In this document: positions 30,736 through 42,826 of the stretch, one piece after another
How positions within the stretch are numbered: the first letter of the stretch is position 1
Layout of the letters: every line of letters begins with the position of its first letter
NCBI GenBank assembly: GCA_016800925.1
Contig: JABCPU010000009.1
Location: 186,001 to 250,000 of the forward strand
DNA length: 64,000 nucleotides
Source of the DNA: Suillus spraguei
Lineage: Eukaryota; Basidiomycota; Agaricomycetes; Boletales; Suillaceae
Direction of reading: 5' to 3'
Made by a program: the position numbers and the translations under genes
The notes under the pieces: model-generated
Told to the model about the DNA's origin: nothing
The model's input: only the letters and a program-made list of their open reading frames with translations
Database searches by the model: none

Positions 30736-32297
30736 ATGACGGGCACCCCCGCACAATCAACTCAATGGATGAAATACTTCAATGATATCTATGGACAGGT
30801 AAAACCGCCTGTTCTGGGCTCTTTCGCAGTGAAAGAGATAGAGGACAAAGCCCGGGAGGTAATGAAAGACCATCTCCGTGAGTTTTATCATCTGCCCAAG
30901 TTGTAACTCCTGACTTGAATGAGGGTGCTAGCGGCATACATGTACACATTTGGGAGCGCGGGAACGTGCTCGACAGACGCCGCAAATAGGCGTGCGTTCA
31001 ACCGGTGGAAAATCGTCCCTGCAATGCTCAAGGACTGCACTACCCGAAATGTCGAAGTGAGTATTTACGAGCGCGTGATACCCCTGTCTAATATGCTTGG
31101 GTAGACAACTATTTTTGGAAAAAAGTTCCATGCACCTCTTTTCATTGCGCCTGTAGGTGTACAGGGTATCTTGCATGCAGACGGAGAACTCGCAACTGCA
31201 AGGGCTGCCGCTGCTTGTGGGATCCCTTACATCATGAGCTCGGCGTCATCCCGGTCAATCGAGGATATTGCAAAGGCCAACGGGCCAAATGGTCAGCGGT
31301 GGTATCAGCTCTACTGGTATGTTTAATCTCGTATCATTATTCCACTTACCATAACTCAACTATGAACACCTGAGGCCACGCTCAGACGAGATAACAATAT
31401 CTCTTCTTAACCGTGCCAAAGCTGCAGGCTTCTCTGCCCTCGTGATCACGCTTGACACCATGCTCTTGGGTTGGCGTCCACACGACCTTGACACTGCCTA
31501 CATACCCTTCTTGTATGGTGTCGGTATCCAGGTTGGCTTGTCCGACCCTGTGTTCATGAAGCGTTCTGGGTACGAACCCGTGCACGAGATCACCAAGTTC
31601 CCTTTCGAGCCAGAGAAAATCAGAAACGCGGCATTGAACGCGGGTGATGCGAATGCCAGGAAGGCGATGCAATTGGGTAAGGACTGGCTCGGAGAAACCA
31701 ACTCAGGCTCTTTCAAGTCCTGGGAGGATCTACAATTGATCAAGGACCACTGGGATGGACCTATCATTCTGAAGGGAATTCAGCGGGTATCTGTAAGCTT
31801 ATCTCTTCAAGTTCCACAACGAGTTGTGACAACGCTCGCAACAGGATGCGGAGAAAGCTATTGAGATGGGCATTCACGGGATTGTCGTGTCCAATCACGG
31901 TGGACGGCAAATCGACGGTGCCATTGGTTCTTTGGATGCATTAGCCAAGATCATGCGCTCTCCGAAGGTCCTCGATGCACAGACGAAAGGCGACCTGACG
32001 GTGCTCTTCGATTCTGGCATCCGCACAGGCAGTGATGTTATCAAGGCGATGGCATTGGGCGCCCAGGGTGTCCTCAGTACGTGTCATGGTTTTTCTACAG
32101 TAATAGTTTTTTATTAAAGAATTCTAGTTGCTCGTCCATACATGTACGGCCTTGCCATTGCCGGACAGGCAGGAGTCGAGCAAATCTTGATGCAAACCGT
32201 GGCGGATATGCATCTCACAATGGGTCTCTGCGGATACAGTGACGTCAATGACATCATTGGGAAGCGGGACGAACTTCTCGAAATCGTAGATGATTGA
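30736..32297 (+). CDS. FMN-dependent 2-hydroxyacid dehydrogenase/oxidase
   Basis: Oxidises an L-2-hydroxy acid (lactate- or glycolate-type) with FMN. Starts MTGTPAQSTQWMKYFNDIYG at 30736. Blocks: FHAPLFIAPVGVQGILHADG, PYIMSSASSRSIEDIAKAN, the FMN-site stretch ALVITLDTMLLGWRP, PIILKGIQ, the family active-site signature VVSNHGGRQIDGA (31880-31920) with His as base and Arg for the carboxylate, then LFDSGIRTGSDVIKAMALGA and the C-terminal block IARPYMYGLAIAG. Introns near 30880-30940, 31055-31105, 31318-31380, 31790-31845 and 32078-32127. No N-terminal cytochrome b5 domain, so it is closer to lactate/glycolate oxidases than to flavocytochrome b2. Intact. Confidence 0.92.
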
Positions 32298-33026
32298 ACG
32301 GCAGACTGCATTGCAAATTAACACATCAATTCATGTATTTGTTCTAGAAAACTGTATTATGCAACATTTCGAAGCAAAAATGTAGTAAACTTCCCCCGAA
32401 AGTTTATCAAAACGCAAAACTGCCTTCAGAATCTTAGATGGGCCACCTTCTGCCGTACCTAGATCTTATAGTAAACAAGCCATCACCGGTGCACCTTCGG
32501 TCGTTAGAGTGCATTCATTACAAAATTTAAAGCAAGCACCTGTACATGATATTGGCACTATGGGCTGTTCTGGGATCCATCGAAGGTAATCGGATAAACG
32601 ACTCTCAAAAGAAACTGGTTGCAATTTGCTGTCAAGGCCGAGCGATAATAAGGATTAAATGACAAAAGTGATCTGCAGGATGTGACAGAGGCTTTGGAGG
32701 TTGTTGAGCTGTTGGACTTCGACGAATCGATGATGAAGATATGCATGCAATTAACCCTCAGATCCAATCGATGGGGAATAACTTTCGGCTCAGTGAGCAT
32801 GATCAGATAGTCTGGTGTTTGATGGGGTCCGTCCATAGATCTGATGCGTGGTCTGCGTCTCTTAAGATAGCCGAGCTTAAGTACTGATCAAGGGAGACTG
32901 TCCAGAATTTTATCATTGTATATCAACTCTCATGCTCGACGCGTAAAATGTCGAGTGGGTGATTGAGGATGGTAAGGAGTGGTTACCGATAAGTTTGCAA
33001 ATTCATGCATAGTATGAACTATAAAC
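32298..33026. other. intergenic spacer between convergent genes, no gene recognised
   Basis: About 730 bp downstream of both the FMN dehydrogenase (+) and ALG11 (-). The ORF at 32558-32836 (-) has no recognisable motif. Confidence 0.45.
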
Positions 33027-34901
33027 TCATTGTACCCACCCTTTCCAAGCAGCTTCCCAACCCTCCACGAAACGCTCCTCGGCGAATGCGCTTACAGCCC
33101 ACGTACGTGCACGTGTCCTCATCGCATGCTCCTCCGACTTATCCATGCTTAACACCGTGTGCATGGCATTCGCGAAGCTCTGCGGATCACGTGCATGGAA
33201 TCCCGTTGCTTCACCATCCAGAGGCACGACAATATCATGAAGTGGGCCTCCGGAAGCGTGCGTCACAGGAATCACACCTGCAGCCTAGTTCCGTCAGAAG
33301 TGAGTCGTTGCAGAGCAAAACAAGGTGAAGTAGAAAATCTGTACCATGAATTCAACGACGTTTATTCCAAAATGTTCGTCCACCATCGTGCTGAGCCCGA
33401 TGCTCGCCATTGCGAGCCAGCCGAGCATCTCGGGGTAGCTCGCATTGACAATGAACTGGACGTGAGAAGTAATCTTGAGTTCCTTTGCGAGATCTATGAG
33501 GGACTGCACGCGCGCATGGTCGTCCGCGTTTCGTGCGCCACCCAGTAGGAAAAGCTTCACAGAAGAGAAGCCAGAAGTATAAGTTGGGTGATCGGCCAAC
33601 AGCTGCGCAAAGGCGTGAAGTTGAGCAGGGTGATCTTTTTCTGGCCTTTATGAGCGATACTTGAGCTTTAGCAACGAATGAAAAGTGAAATGGAAATATA
33701 CCTGAATTGTGCGATACTCAGTATAATTCTCTCCCTCTTGTCCAATGGGAATTGTGCCATCTCGCGGGTATTGCATGGTGGGTAGACAATCTTGGCTTCT
33801 CGTTTCTTCGACCCATTGAATGCAGTCGTAAAGAGACGTAAGGCAAAAAAGGGGTTAAGAAAGTGTATGACGTTCATGACGGGGTCACTGTGCGAGAGTA
33901 TTGCATCAACATGATTTTTCGTCCAGCTGGAGTTGGCCATAATGAAGGAAGGGCGAGAGAGTGCCAGGGAGTAGTGATACATCAAGAAACGGTAATACCT
34001 AGGAGAGAAAGTGTTATGATAAGTGCCATCATGACACCAGAGTCACAAAGCGAGCCACAGCATGAACGAATTCTGAACGAAGCAAGGATACAAAGGGATG
34101 AAGGTGGATTACTTGTACTCACCACATCTTTCCGCGGCTCAATACCAACGAGCCTGCGACATCTCCACGGTTGGTATGACCCACCTTTCTAGCCTTCACA
34201 CGGGCCAGCATGTCCGTACTGATTGTCGGATAATGCACATATGCACCCATAGGTATGGAGCCCTTAGTGATGAATGCAACTACGTGGAATGTAAAAGCGT
34301 AACCCATGCTGTCTAGAAATTATGAGCACTACATCATCCAAAACAAGTAGGCCCACCAATGTATAAGTCTGGAATGACTTGGGCTAAAGCTTCCCAAGCG
34401 AGGATCATGGACCCAAGGCTCTGGCCGAGAAGTGTAAAACGTGGCCAGGTGGCATCCTCCACTAGGCGTCTCTTCTTTAGGAAGACGAAATGCAAAGATT
34501 TGGAGTCAAGGGAGATATCAAAGCGTGCTTCGACTTGAGCTATTATTTGTTCTTTGGTCACGTCAACGTCTCCAGTATATACCAATGAGACGCAATTAGG
34601 ATGTGCACGTTGGGTGGCCGCTACAGCAGTCCAGAGGACACGTTCACCTCCTCCACCTGCATTGCTACGAGAATCTCATAAGCCAAGCATGCCCAGACCT
34701 TGGTGGAAAAACCAACCAGTAGGGATGGAAGAAACCGATAAATTGGGGGTTTGATGTGGTAGGGATACCAAGACTCTTGATGATAGCATGGCGAGCTTGT
34801 GCTGAGCGTTTGGCAAGTTCATTTGTGTAAGCAGTAAAGATAATGATGCCAAGGAGGCCTGTTAGAAGAAGGCACAGCAGAACAATAGTAGAGGATGACA
34901 T
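33027..34901 (-). CDS. ALG11: ALG11, GDP-Man:Man3GlcNAc2-PP-dolichol alpha-1,2-mannosyltransferase
   Basis: Adds the fourth and fifth mannoses to the dolichol-linked N-glycan precursor on the cytosolic face of the ER. Starts at ATG 34901 with [10 protein letters not shown] and one N-terminal membrane helix. The family hallmark [17 protein letters not shown] is formed across an intron near 34620-34700. Next come [59 protein letters not shown] and [12 protein letters not shown], then the GT4 C-terminal half with [17 protein letters not shown] and the donor-site block [21 protein letters not shown] terminal WKGWVQ precedes TGA at 33027. About seven short introns, frames consistent throughout. 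The other N-glycan gene in the window is ALG6. Confidence 0.93.
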
Positions 34902-35736
34902 GTGCAAGGACTGTCGGTCTGATACTCGAAACACCAATGGGCGACTAATTAACACAGCCACAAGTTATCCTTCGTTCCGCGGCGCGAACCGCGGCAAGGC
35001 ATAAGGTTCCAATAAAACCAATTGCACCGAGCGTTTCCCACTCCACATCATGTACACATTATGCAAGTATCCTAGAATGGTGAGGTTCATGTCCAAATCC
35101 TCGTGTTTACTGCGCAGTTGGCCCAGAGTCGAAATGAGGTTCTATCTCAGTTGGCCAGTGCTCATAGCAATTGAAAGGTGTGCTAGTTTCTCCACTTTTG
35201 TCCCGTATGGTCCGCTTGGCTGCTGCCGCAAATCTCACCGTAAGGTCCTGTGCATTTCCTGCGCAAAATTCGCTGTTAACTGACGAGTCACGGCAGCCAT
35301 AATTACACGGAAATACTCGGATGAGTTACTTTTGCCTGAAGTCGAGAATTTACGGGATCCACATGAAATTGGTGTAAAGTCTATAAGGCTCTTTGTTTGG
35401 GGTATGCACAGCACTTCCAGGATTGCTGACGTTCCACCAATCAAGAAGTGACTCGATCCGGGGTACTTGGTTCCATCTTCGCTGCAGGTTTACTTATAAA
35501 TCCTTAGATTTTGGCCGCCTTTACCACCCTCTTTCTTTCATCTTCTGCATCGTTCCCGTGCATCTAGTACATATCGTTCATGGCTCCTCTCGATACCCAA
35601 CCGATCAAGTCACTCCCATCACCCAGGGCTGGGAATATCATCGCTCGCAATTATCAGTCCAATTCTATGGACCATCATACCATTATTGATATCGTCATCA
35701 TGCTCGGTCAGTTTACGTTCCTCTAATCCTTTGGCA
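34902..35736. other. divergent upstream region of ALG11 and the membrane-protein gene
   Basis: Holds the ALG11 promoter. 35580-35706 is open from an ATG (MAPLDTQPIKSLPSPRAGN) and ends in a GT donor-like site (GGTCAGT at 35705), with an AG at 35742-35743. This may be a first exon of the next gene, but the simplest splice does not keep the downstream frame. Confidence 0.4.
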
Positions 35737-36402
35737 ATGAACAGGGTTATTTTTAAAGCCTACACACCCATCGTCATGCTTTTGGCTGTGACATTTGTAC
35801 TTCACAATGCTGACAACGTCTCAACAGTGATATTTGTTGCACTCCTTCTATCACTTTCTACCTTGGCATGGTTCCGACCTACATTACCGAGCTTATCTCG
35901 CGCAATCCCAGTCCTTCGCACTGCTGTGCCCATCACCAATCCAGCCACACCTGTCCGTTCAACTCCTAGACGTAGCATTCACTACACCAGGCAGATATTG
36001 GTGGTGACGTCATTCGTACTGCACAATTGGTGGTTACGTGCATCCCACAATGGCATTCCTCGGTTTGCCATGGACTCTGCGCACCACCACGAACAAACTC
36101 TTTTTCGTGCTGCTCAACTATCCCCCCACACCCCATCGGCAGGCGTAGGCACAGAGTTCTATACTCACTCATCAAGCTTTACCACCTTTGTACCCACTTC
36201 TATATCGGGGGCACCCAGCATCGATGACACCGTTGTCAACAGCGAAGCCGTGGAGCTTCATATACTTGGTGGAAGTAAAACTCCGAGCACATCCTCATTA
36301 GCAGTAGCCAACGATGTGGACATCATCGATAACCAAATTGTTGTGCTGCCTGTGACAGAGTTCATCGCGGGCACGATGCCTGAGGCACCTGATCCATCCT
36401 GA
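35737..36402 (+). CDS. small membrane protein of unknown function
   Basis: No family recognised. 221 residues from ATG 35737 (MNRVIFKAYTPIVMLLAVTF). Two hydrophobic segments at about residues 9-25 and 30-46, then a Pro/Arg/Thr-rich stretch and a Ser/Thr/Val-rich C-terminal half with no cysteines. The open frame begins further upstream without ATG, so a 5' exon at 35580-35706 is possible. Codon use is like the neighbours. It could be a lineage-specific gene. Confidence 0.5.
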   Translation: MNRVIFKAYTPIVMLLAVTFVLHNADNVSTVIFVALLLSLSTLAWFRPTLPSLSRAIPVLRTAVPITNPATPVRSTPRRSIHYTRQILVVTSFVLHNWWLRASHNGIPRFAMDSAHHHEQTLFRAAQLSPHTPSAGVGTEFYTHSSSFTTFVPTSISGAPSIDDTVVNSEAVELHILGGSKTPSTSSLAVANDVDIIDNQIVVLPVTEFIAGTMPEAPDPS

Positions 36403-37625
36403 ACGTTCTACCGCTGGTTGCTACACGATAGAACTTAACATCATAGAAGTCGACGAGGGTAGCAAGGGGGTGTCAGGTTTTACGATAAGTCGAACCAAAC
36501 GCACCCGGATTTTGGGTTCCACACTCGGTTCTACAAGCAAGGCAGTGGAGGCGGAGGCGGTACATGAGGAACCTGTACTATTTTCTGGACTTCGGGACCT
36601 GTAGTCGTATGTACAATATATTCACCTTACACACGCTGGCGTTTTGCGAGTAGAGCACTGCCCTTGTAGCCTGTGCCACGTCAGACACTGCTTTCGTGTG
36701 CGCTAGTGAATAGAAGTTTCTTGAAACACGCACAGCACACTACAGGATGAGTCTTACAATTCCACACGTTACTTGACGTTGGTTGCTCCGAATGATTGTA
36801 TGATACCGCCAGTTGTGCGGCCGAAGTTCCCGCCGTGGTTACGCTAGCCTGAGAGTGAGAAGCATCACATGCCTCGAGAAGACTGAGTACTGAACGTTCA
36901 GGAACGTTGAACATCTATATCCAGCATATTAGACGTACGAATAGGACTGGTATTTGAATGGTCCCCGACCTAGCTAGGATTTGGAAGCTGCAAGTACCGC
37001 TAGGGTCCCACAAAGCACTGGTATTGACGAAACATGAACGTTCCTGTGGTCAATATTGGTACTCCAAGGAAACTCCGAGTATTCGAGAAATGGCAAAGTG
37101 TCATCAGAAGTGTTAATCAGAAGACGGGCGTCGGGTATGTCCTTGGAGCGCACCAGCTCAGCCAATCGTGTAGGCATGGGAACTATGATTTATTGGCACA
37201 ATATCGATTGGCCAGCTCCAGTTCCAGAGCTCAGAGTCCTGGACAGGTATGTTGGCTCGATTTTTGCAACCAGGTACTCACCGGCCGCAGTACGCATGAG
37301 ACTGATCATGAGCAGTTGAAGTTGAAGAAGGATTTCTAGGCGAGAATCTCGTAATAATTTGCGACAGTTCGCCGATCTGAAAAATTTCGCCAACTGGGCC
37401 ACTCAGCCACTATTCGTTCTAATTCCTCAGATGGGCTATGTAGAATGAACCACTGTTTTCCCCGTCTATAAAGGTCTGGCTAAGGGAGCTCTACAAGGTT
37501 TGAACGAAAGTTCCTAACCGAGTCCGCGTTGTCGCAGAAGTAAACTTCCCAGTGGTGAGTCTGCTGTTCCGAACGTATTAACCATACTGTGCTTACTTAG
37601 TACTTCCCCTGGATCAACAGTCACG
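36403..37625. other. intergenic region with unsupported minus-strand ORFs
   Basis: Two minus-strand ORFs (36974-37177 and 37190-37402) lie end to end and could be exons of a small gene, with Leu-rich sequence such as RLEILLQLQLLMISLMRTAA, but no motif or clean start supports it. 36681-36914 is similar. The rest shows nothing. Confidence 0.35.
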
Positions 37626-38889
37626 ATGACCAGCTCTCATATTGTTCCGCTCTCGAACGACGTTCTCCTTATGATCTTCAAGCTGGTGTGCGAAAAAGAT
37701 CAAGTCGTCTTCGATGATCATCTCCAGAAAGAAAATGCCCTCATAGGCAAATATTGGGATGATTGGGGGGAAGATTTTGATTGTGATTATGACCGGTGGC
37801 ATTTCGAGCTAGCGGATCTTTCTTAGCTCTGGCAATATCGATGACTCTCTACCCCGATCAACACTCTTGCAAGCTATGAGTGTGTGCAAGCATTGGTACT
37901 CGCTCTTATCCCAGACTCCATCCATGTGGACCGTACTGGAAATCTCCTTCCGCGAGGGTGCTGCAGCTGTTGAACACGCGCGGACATTTCTCCAGCGTAG
38001 CGGGTCGTGTCTCGTCAAAATCACACTTCTTTGGGACAACCCCACTTGGATTGTGCCCGTTTGTTGGGATGATATTGACAATGGTAGAGGAGGATTACCA
38101 CCCCCATCGCGTGAAGAAATCATGGCCGGTGCCCATCTTGGCTTGGTCATTCAAGAGCTATATGCCCATATACATCGTTGGCGCCAGTTTACGCTCAGAA
38201 CGACCTCCATTACCCACACATATCAGGCGCTTGCGTTAATGTCACGCCCATCCAGCCAGCCAGCCCACGAACTCAAAAAATTGCATCTTCAATTCGTACA
38301 TAACCCACGTCATGCATCCCACCATATCAGCGAACCATCGCTTTTCCCTGGTTCAGCGCCTCCCATCCGTGATCTTCTTCTTTTTGGCATAAGTTGGGCC
38401 TGGCCATCGCCATCCGCGTTGTCATCTAACCTCGTGAACCTGCGGATCCATTATGATGCCTGGACAAATGATGACGGCGGAAATGCACGCACAGGTCGTG
38501 AAGCAAAGATGTTATGGCAGTACACCCAGGTGCCCACAGTCAAAACTTTGACGTTGGGACTACGGGCAAATACCAACAATCTCGCCCTGGCAATGAGACT
38601 GCTTCCTACACCCAATGGACCGCCGGGCTTACCTCTCCCTGGGCTTCGGACGCTAGCCATGTTTGACGTTCCAAAACAAATCATACGGCGCATCATACTA
38701 GAACGACACTCGCTCACTGCTCCATTGGAGGAACTTTGCTGTCGTTACTGTGCAGGCGATGAGAATAAGGGCGTTCCAGATGATTGGCAACATCAAGTCG
38801 AGAAATATTATTGTATTGGTGGCTTCAAGTCTGTTCGTTACACTGACGTGGTTGGTAGGCAGTGGTCATATTTAGTATGGTACGTTTAG
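37626..38889 (+). CDS. F-box-like protein
   Basis: Probable substrate adaptor of an SCF ubiquitin ligase. Exon 1 starts MTSSHIVPLSNDVLLMIFKL at 37626. A GT-AG intron at about 37688-37826 joins it in frame to SGNIDDSLPRSTLLQAMSVC followed by KHWYSLLSQTPSMWTVLEI. Together these give an F-box-type block: hydrophobic LSNDVLLMIFKLV, then VCKHW and the closing W. The remaining 300 residues contain Leu/Trp-rich segments as in Agaricomycete F-box families and no other domain I recognise. Without the intron the frame would hit TAG at 37824-37826, so the splice decides whether the gene is intact. Confidence 0.6.
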
Positions 38890-39748
38890 TAGCACGCTGG
38901 CTTGACGTTGACCGGGACCGAAGAGATTGAGGGTCACTGTTGTCGAGTATTATGTACTTGTGTGGCGAAAGCGAATGTCATAAGTTGTGCACGCCATCCT
39001 TGACACTGTCCTTGACCTTCCCCAGAAACTGACGGACTTTGTTACGTAGTCGATGCTAGACGACAGTATTGGAGTGAATAGTACGTACTGAGCTTCCACG
39101 AGCTGCTGCTTGGCTAGATCTGTGAATCAAATCAAATTCCTGGATGACTTGGGTTTTGTCATTGTGAACAGCAGTTAAAGCGAAGGATCCTATAATGTGG
39201 ATGTGACTATTATATTACAAACCTCGAGGCCATGTTTATTCATGTAAACAAGCATCATAAAGTTGAATGGACAAAAAATCCAATCGTCTAATAATCATAG
39301 TCCATGACGTACATCAAGTACTATTCGAAGGGGTTCTGTGATCCTTCAAATTCAAGGATATGTTGCAGGTGCATGACAATCGGATCAAAATCTGTAAGTA
39401 GGTCCAGTAAAGTTCAAGTTATTTCACGATCGGATAGGCGGTATCTAGGATCCTCGCAGTCAATCAGTCAAACATGTCTGTCCTGAACAAGCACGGGCCA
39501 AACGCTCAAGGGCTTCGGAATTTTCTAGTCAGGACAGCCTACGAAACATTGGTTTCGGACATATCGAAACCAAAGCTATATTCAAAATCACTAATTCAAC
39601 AGTCACGCGGTGCGGGCTGTGAAGTCGTGTATGATCATCATCAGCGCTGAGCTGTGGCATGGCATGATGATATCTGTGGTATATGCAATTGCAGTCCTTC
39701 CCTGATACACAGCCTCGAGTCTCGAAGGTCCATCAGAAAATTTTCAGA
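38890..39748. other. intergenic region with a sequence echo of 7527-7572
   Basis: Between the convergent F-box and SUN genes. About 45 bp at 39136-39175 resemble 7527-7572 (shared GATGACTT and TCATTGTGAACA parts). Otherwise A/T-rich, no supported gene. Confidence 0.4.
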
Positions 39749-42489
39749 TCAAAGTGAGGGATCAAACGCAGCAAATTCCGAACATTCGGACCCTCCTTCA
39801 ACATCAGTGTCAACCCACGCATCAGCGTCAGTGGTATCGTCTGACATCGCGTTCTTTGGCTGACATGAGAGGTCAAGCGGAAACAGGGGTCGTCGCGGGC
39901 TTGACAAGCGTCGCGAATGATGATGTGTTTTCACAGAAGGACCACGAAACACGTCTTCGTTATAATTTTCTCGCTCCGCAGGCCTTGAATTCTGGCTCTC
40001 CCTTCGACTGAGCGAGCTTTTGACTTCGTGCAGGTGAGCTGTCCGTGCCAAGCGCTTGACGACGAGTCCTGTTGACGAATGCGAGTTTGTTCGCACCATA
40101 CGGGTGGCACGGGGGGGTGTGGACATTTCTGTGGACATGGAATTAGGTATGCGGCGAGTGGGGGTGTGGAGTGCAAGATTGGCAATTAGAGGGCCGGTCC
40201 GCTTTGTGGCGGTGGAGCCACGCGGGGTAGATCGTTTATCTGCGAAGGCAGTAAAGTGCGGGGATCGGTGTGGAATAGGGTCGTGATCGGGGGATCGTCG
40301 TGTTCGATGAGACGGAAAGTCTACACGAGAATCTAGGCCTGAAGAATGATCCTTTATAGTTTCAGACCTCTTGCCGATAGGAACCTCACGGGGACTGCGA
40401 CTTTGTAGCGGCAAATTATTCAGACCATGTTCACCATTACTGCTAACGAAGCTCAAGTTGCGCCGGCCCCATTCTCTTGCGGAACGAGTAATGAGTTGAG
40501 GATGTTCTATGGATGGTGCACCCCTGGTTAAGCCTATGAATACAAGGACTGCCAGAAGTAGGCAAAGTTGCGCGATGCCAAGACGTTTTTCAAGGGTGAC
40601 CTTGGAATAATATGAGCAACCTTCAGCATTTTTATAACATGGAAGCCAACCTCTTCAGCAAGATGATTTACTCGCGAGAGTAATTCACTGTGTTCGAACT
40701 CCAGACGAAGCCGCTGTCTCTCCCACTCGTGAACTGTGCGCTGATACATTTGTGCCTGTATGCGACTCTGAAAGGTGTATGAGACACCTGACTCAAAGTA
40801 GCTCTGGTGGAACTCACGACGCTCTGCAACCTGCCAACATCCTCACCGAGTCTCCTAAGTACTTCGCGTACACCAGCAGTTTGCTCTTCCACATAACGTG
40901 CATAAAGGCTATGATTTGCCTCCAAGAGAGTTAGTCGGGTCATGATTGTGCGATATATCGATTCTCCACTTGACCCAACTGGTGGAGGGGTAAACAATGT
41001 TGGCAAGGCGGTCGACAGCGTGTTTGCAGATGGGACGTGATGAGATGAAGAAGAAGATTGCGATAAAGATGCTTGAAAATTAGAGCTATGTGGAACTTCT
41101 GAGGAAATTAAATATGAGGATTGGGTGGATGAGCTCTCATTAGACGAGAGGGATGCTGTGGAGGATATGGCGGAATCGGAAGATGTAAGGCTGGTCTCGG
41201 AACTCAATAAAGATTTAGAGGTAGCAGACGAAGTAGGCTGCTGCATAATGGCAGAGTTGGTAAGAATAATAGTTGGTGAAGACGCTGTTGATAAAGAAGA
41301 TGTGACTGCACTGGAGGTCCGGTTTACCGCCTTGGATACCTGAGAGTCACTTAGACTCGTGTGTGCCGTAAACGACACCGTGGTTGTTGGAAGCGGGGTA
41401 TCAAGAGAATATGCAGAAGGTATATTCCGAGCTTCAAGCTCATCCATAAACTTGTTCAGTTCAGATCCCCCAGAACTGATGGGTAGGGGCTCCGTAATAG
41501 AGGGGAATACTTGAGGTTGAGCTCGGGCGAGTTTACGGCTCTCTTCTTCCCATATGTCCCACTTCCATTGTTCAAGGTGGGTCAAACCGTAGACCCTAAG
41601 GAGGGAGACAGGACAGTAATACTCGTGTCCATAGTGTGAATGGAAGTCGATCCGGATGTATCTGTAGAAATCGCGCAGGGTAGTTGGCGTGTGGAAAGAC
41701 TGTGCCTTGGTCAACGACAAAGTATTGATATTGGGGAGAAATACGCGCCTGCACACCACGGACATTCTTTCCCTTGTAGGTACCCGCCAGTACCCACCCG
41801 TCATCAGATGTCGTGTAGGTCTTTGCGACCTTCACCGAAAACTCCTTGAACACCCCGCTGAAGAACTCAAAGTTCGCGAGTTGCACGGTGTCGATTCTAA
41901 TATCCTCGCACAATTCGACAACCACGAACTGCTCCTCCTTGTCTGATGAACATGGCGAAAGCATGTATTTATCTTTCTTTGATGACAGAATGGACGAAGG
42001 ATACTTGGCAGAGCGATGGGAAGTGTGCACACGTGCAGAGCAGTCCAAGTTTGCGTAATTGAAGCGGTCGGTGATAGGTACCCTGAAATGAGGGGAAAGC
42101 TCTGTTTCCGGGAGGTATGCAGGCGTGTCCGGCACGGCAACATCGAGTTCATGGGTAGTACTCGACTCTGTGTGCTCTAAAGCTTCGAGTTTGGGGTGAA
42201 CAGTCACCTGAGGCTGGGTCTGCAACTGCGACTGGGATTGGGACCGGAACTGCTTGGACTTCCACTCTTCGAACGAGAGCAGCACATCCTCGACATCATC
42301 CGGCGGTTCAATCGATGGGGGTGGTGTCAGGCAGCAGAGAGGTGGCTCAGGTTGTCGCTTGCGATGTGTAAGAACTATAGCGCGAAATGGGTCATTCTTT
42401 GACGATGGAAGAGCGACTGAGATGACAAGAGCTGGCGACGTGAGCAGGAGAAGGAGCAACGTCTTGGGAAGCGCCGCGAAAGAAACCAT
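39749..42489 (-). CDS. SLP1/SUCO-type SUN-domain protein
   Basis: ER/nuclear-envelope membrane protein of the SLP1 (SUN-like) family, which in yeast acts with Emp65 in ER protein homeostasis. Begins at ATG 42489 with a signal peptide (MVSFAALPKTLLLLLLTSPA). The family motif SFEEWK lies near residue 75. The SUN domain begins DRFNYANLDCSARVHTSHRS and continues through QFVVVELCEDIRIDTVQLAN, then, after an intron near 41700-41800, LRDFYRYIRIDFHSHYG and YYCPVSLLRVYGLTHLEQ. A Ser/Thr-rich linker follows, then a coiled coil (MTRLTLLEANHSLYARYVEE onward), a membrane helix (LGIAQLCLLLAVLVFIGL, near 40540-40600) and a long basic, disordered tail to 39749. Domain order matches the family exactly. Confidence 0.9.
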
Positions 42490-42826
42490 CAAGTCTCAAG
42501 TTGTCAACCACAGCCTTTCAGACCTGGCAAAGAGTCGAAGGCAACTAAAGCGACATGGGTGCTTCCCACAAACTGTTGTAGGAAGATAATATTGATCGCC
42601 ACGTCGGTAACTCATTGCTGAGAAGTTAGAACCACAATAAGTAGTTCGGTCACCGTGGGCCTGACAAGCCTTAATGAGGAACTGAAACAGTTATGTTCAC
42701 ACAGAGGGTAATCGTTGGCCCAAGATGCATCACTCAAGTAAACAATACATGCAAGGGCTAAGCATAAACATGGATGTATTAGACGGAAAACAGCATTCAA
42801 GGTTTATAATGAAGTCCGTCATCGTT
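42490..42826. other. spacer between the SUN gene promoter and V-ATPase subunit c 3' end
   Basis: About 340 bp; upstream region of the SUN gene and downstream region of the V-ATPase gene. No gene seen. Confidence 0.45.
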
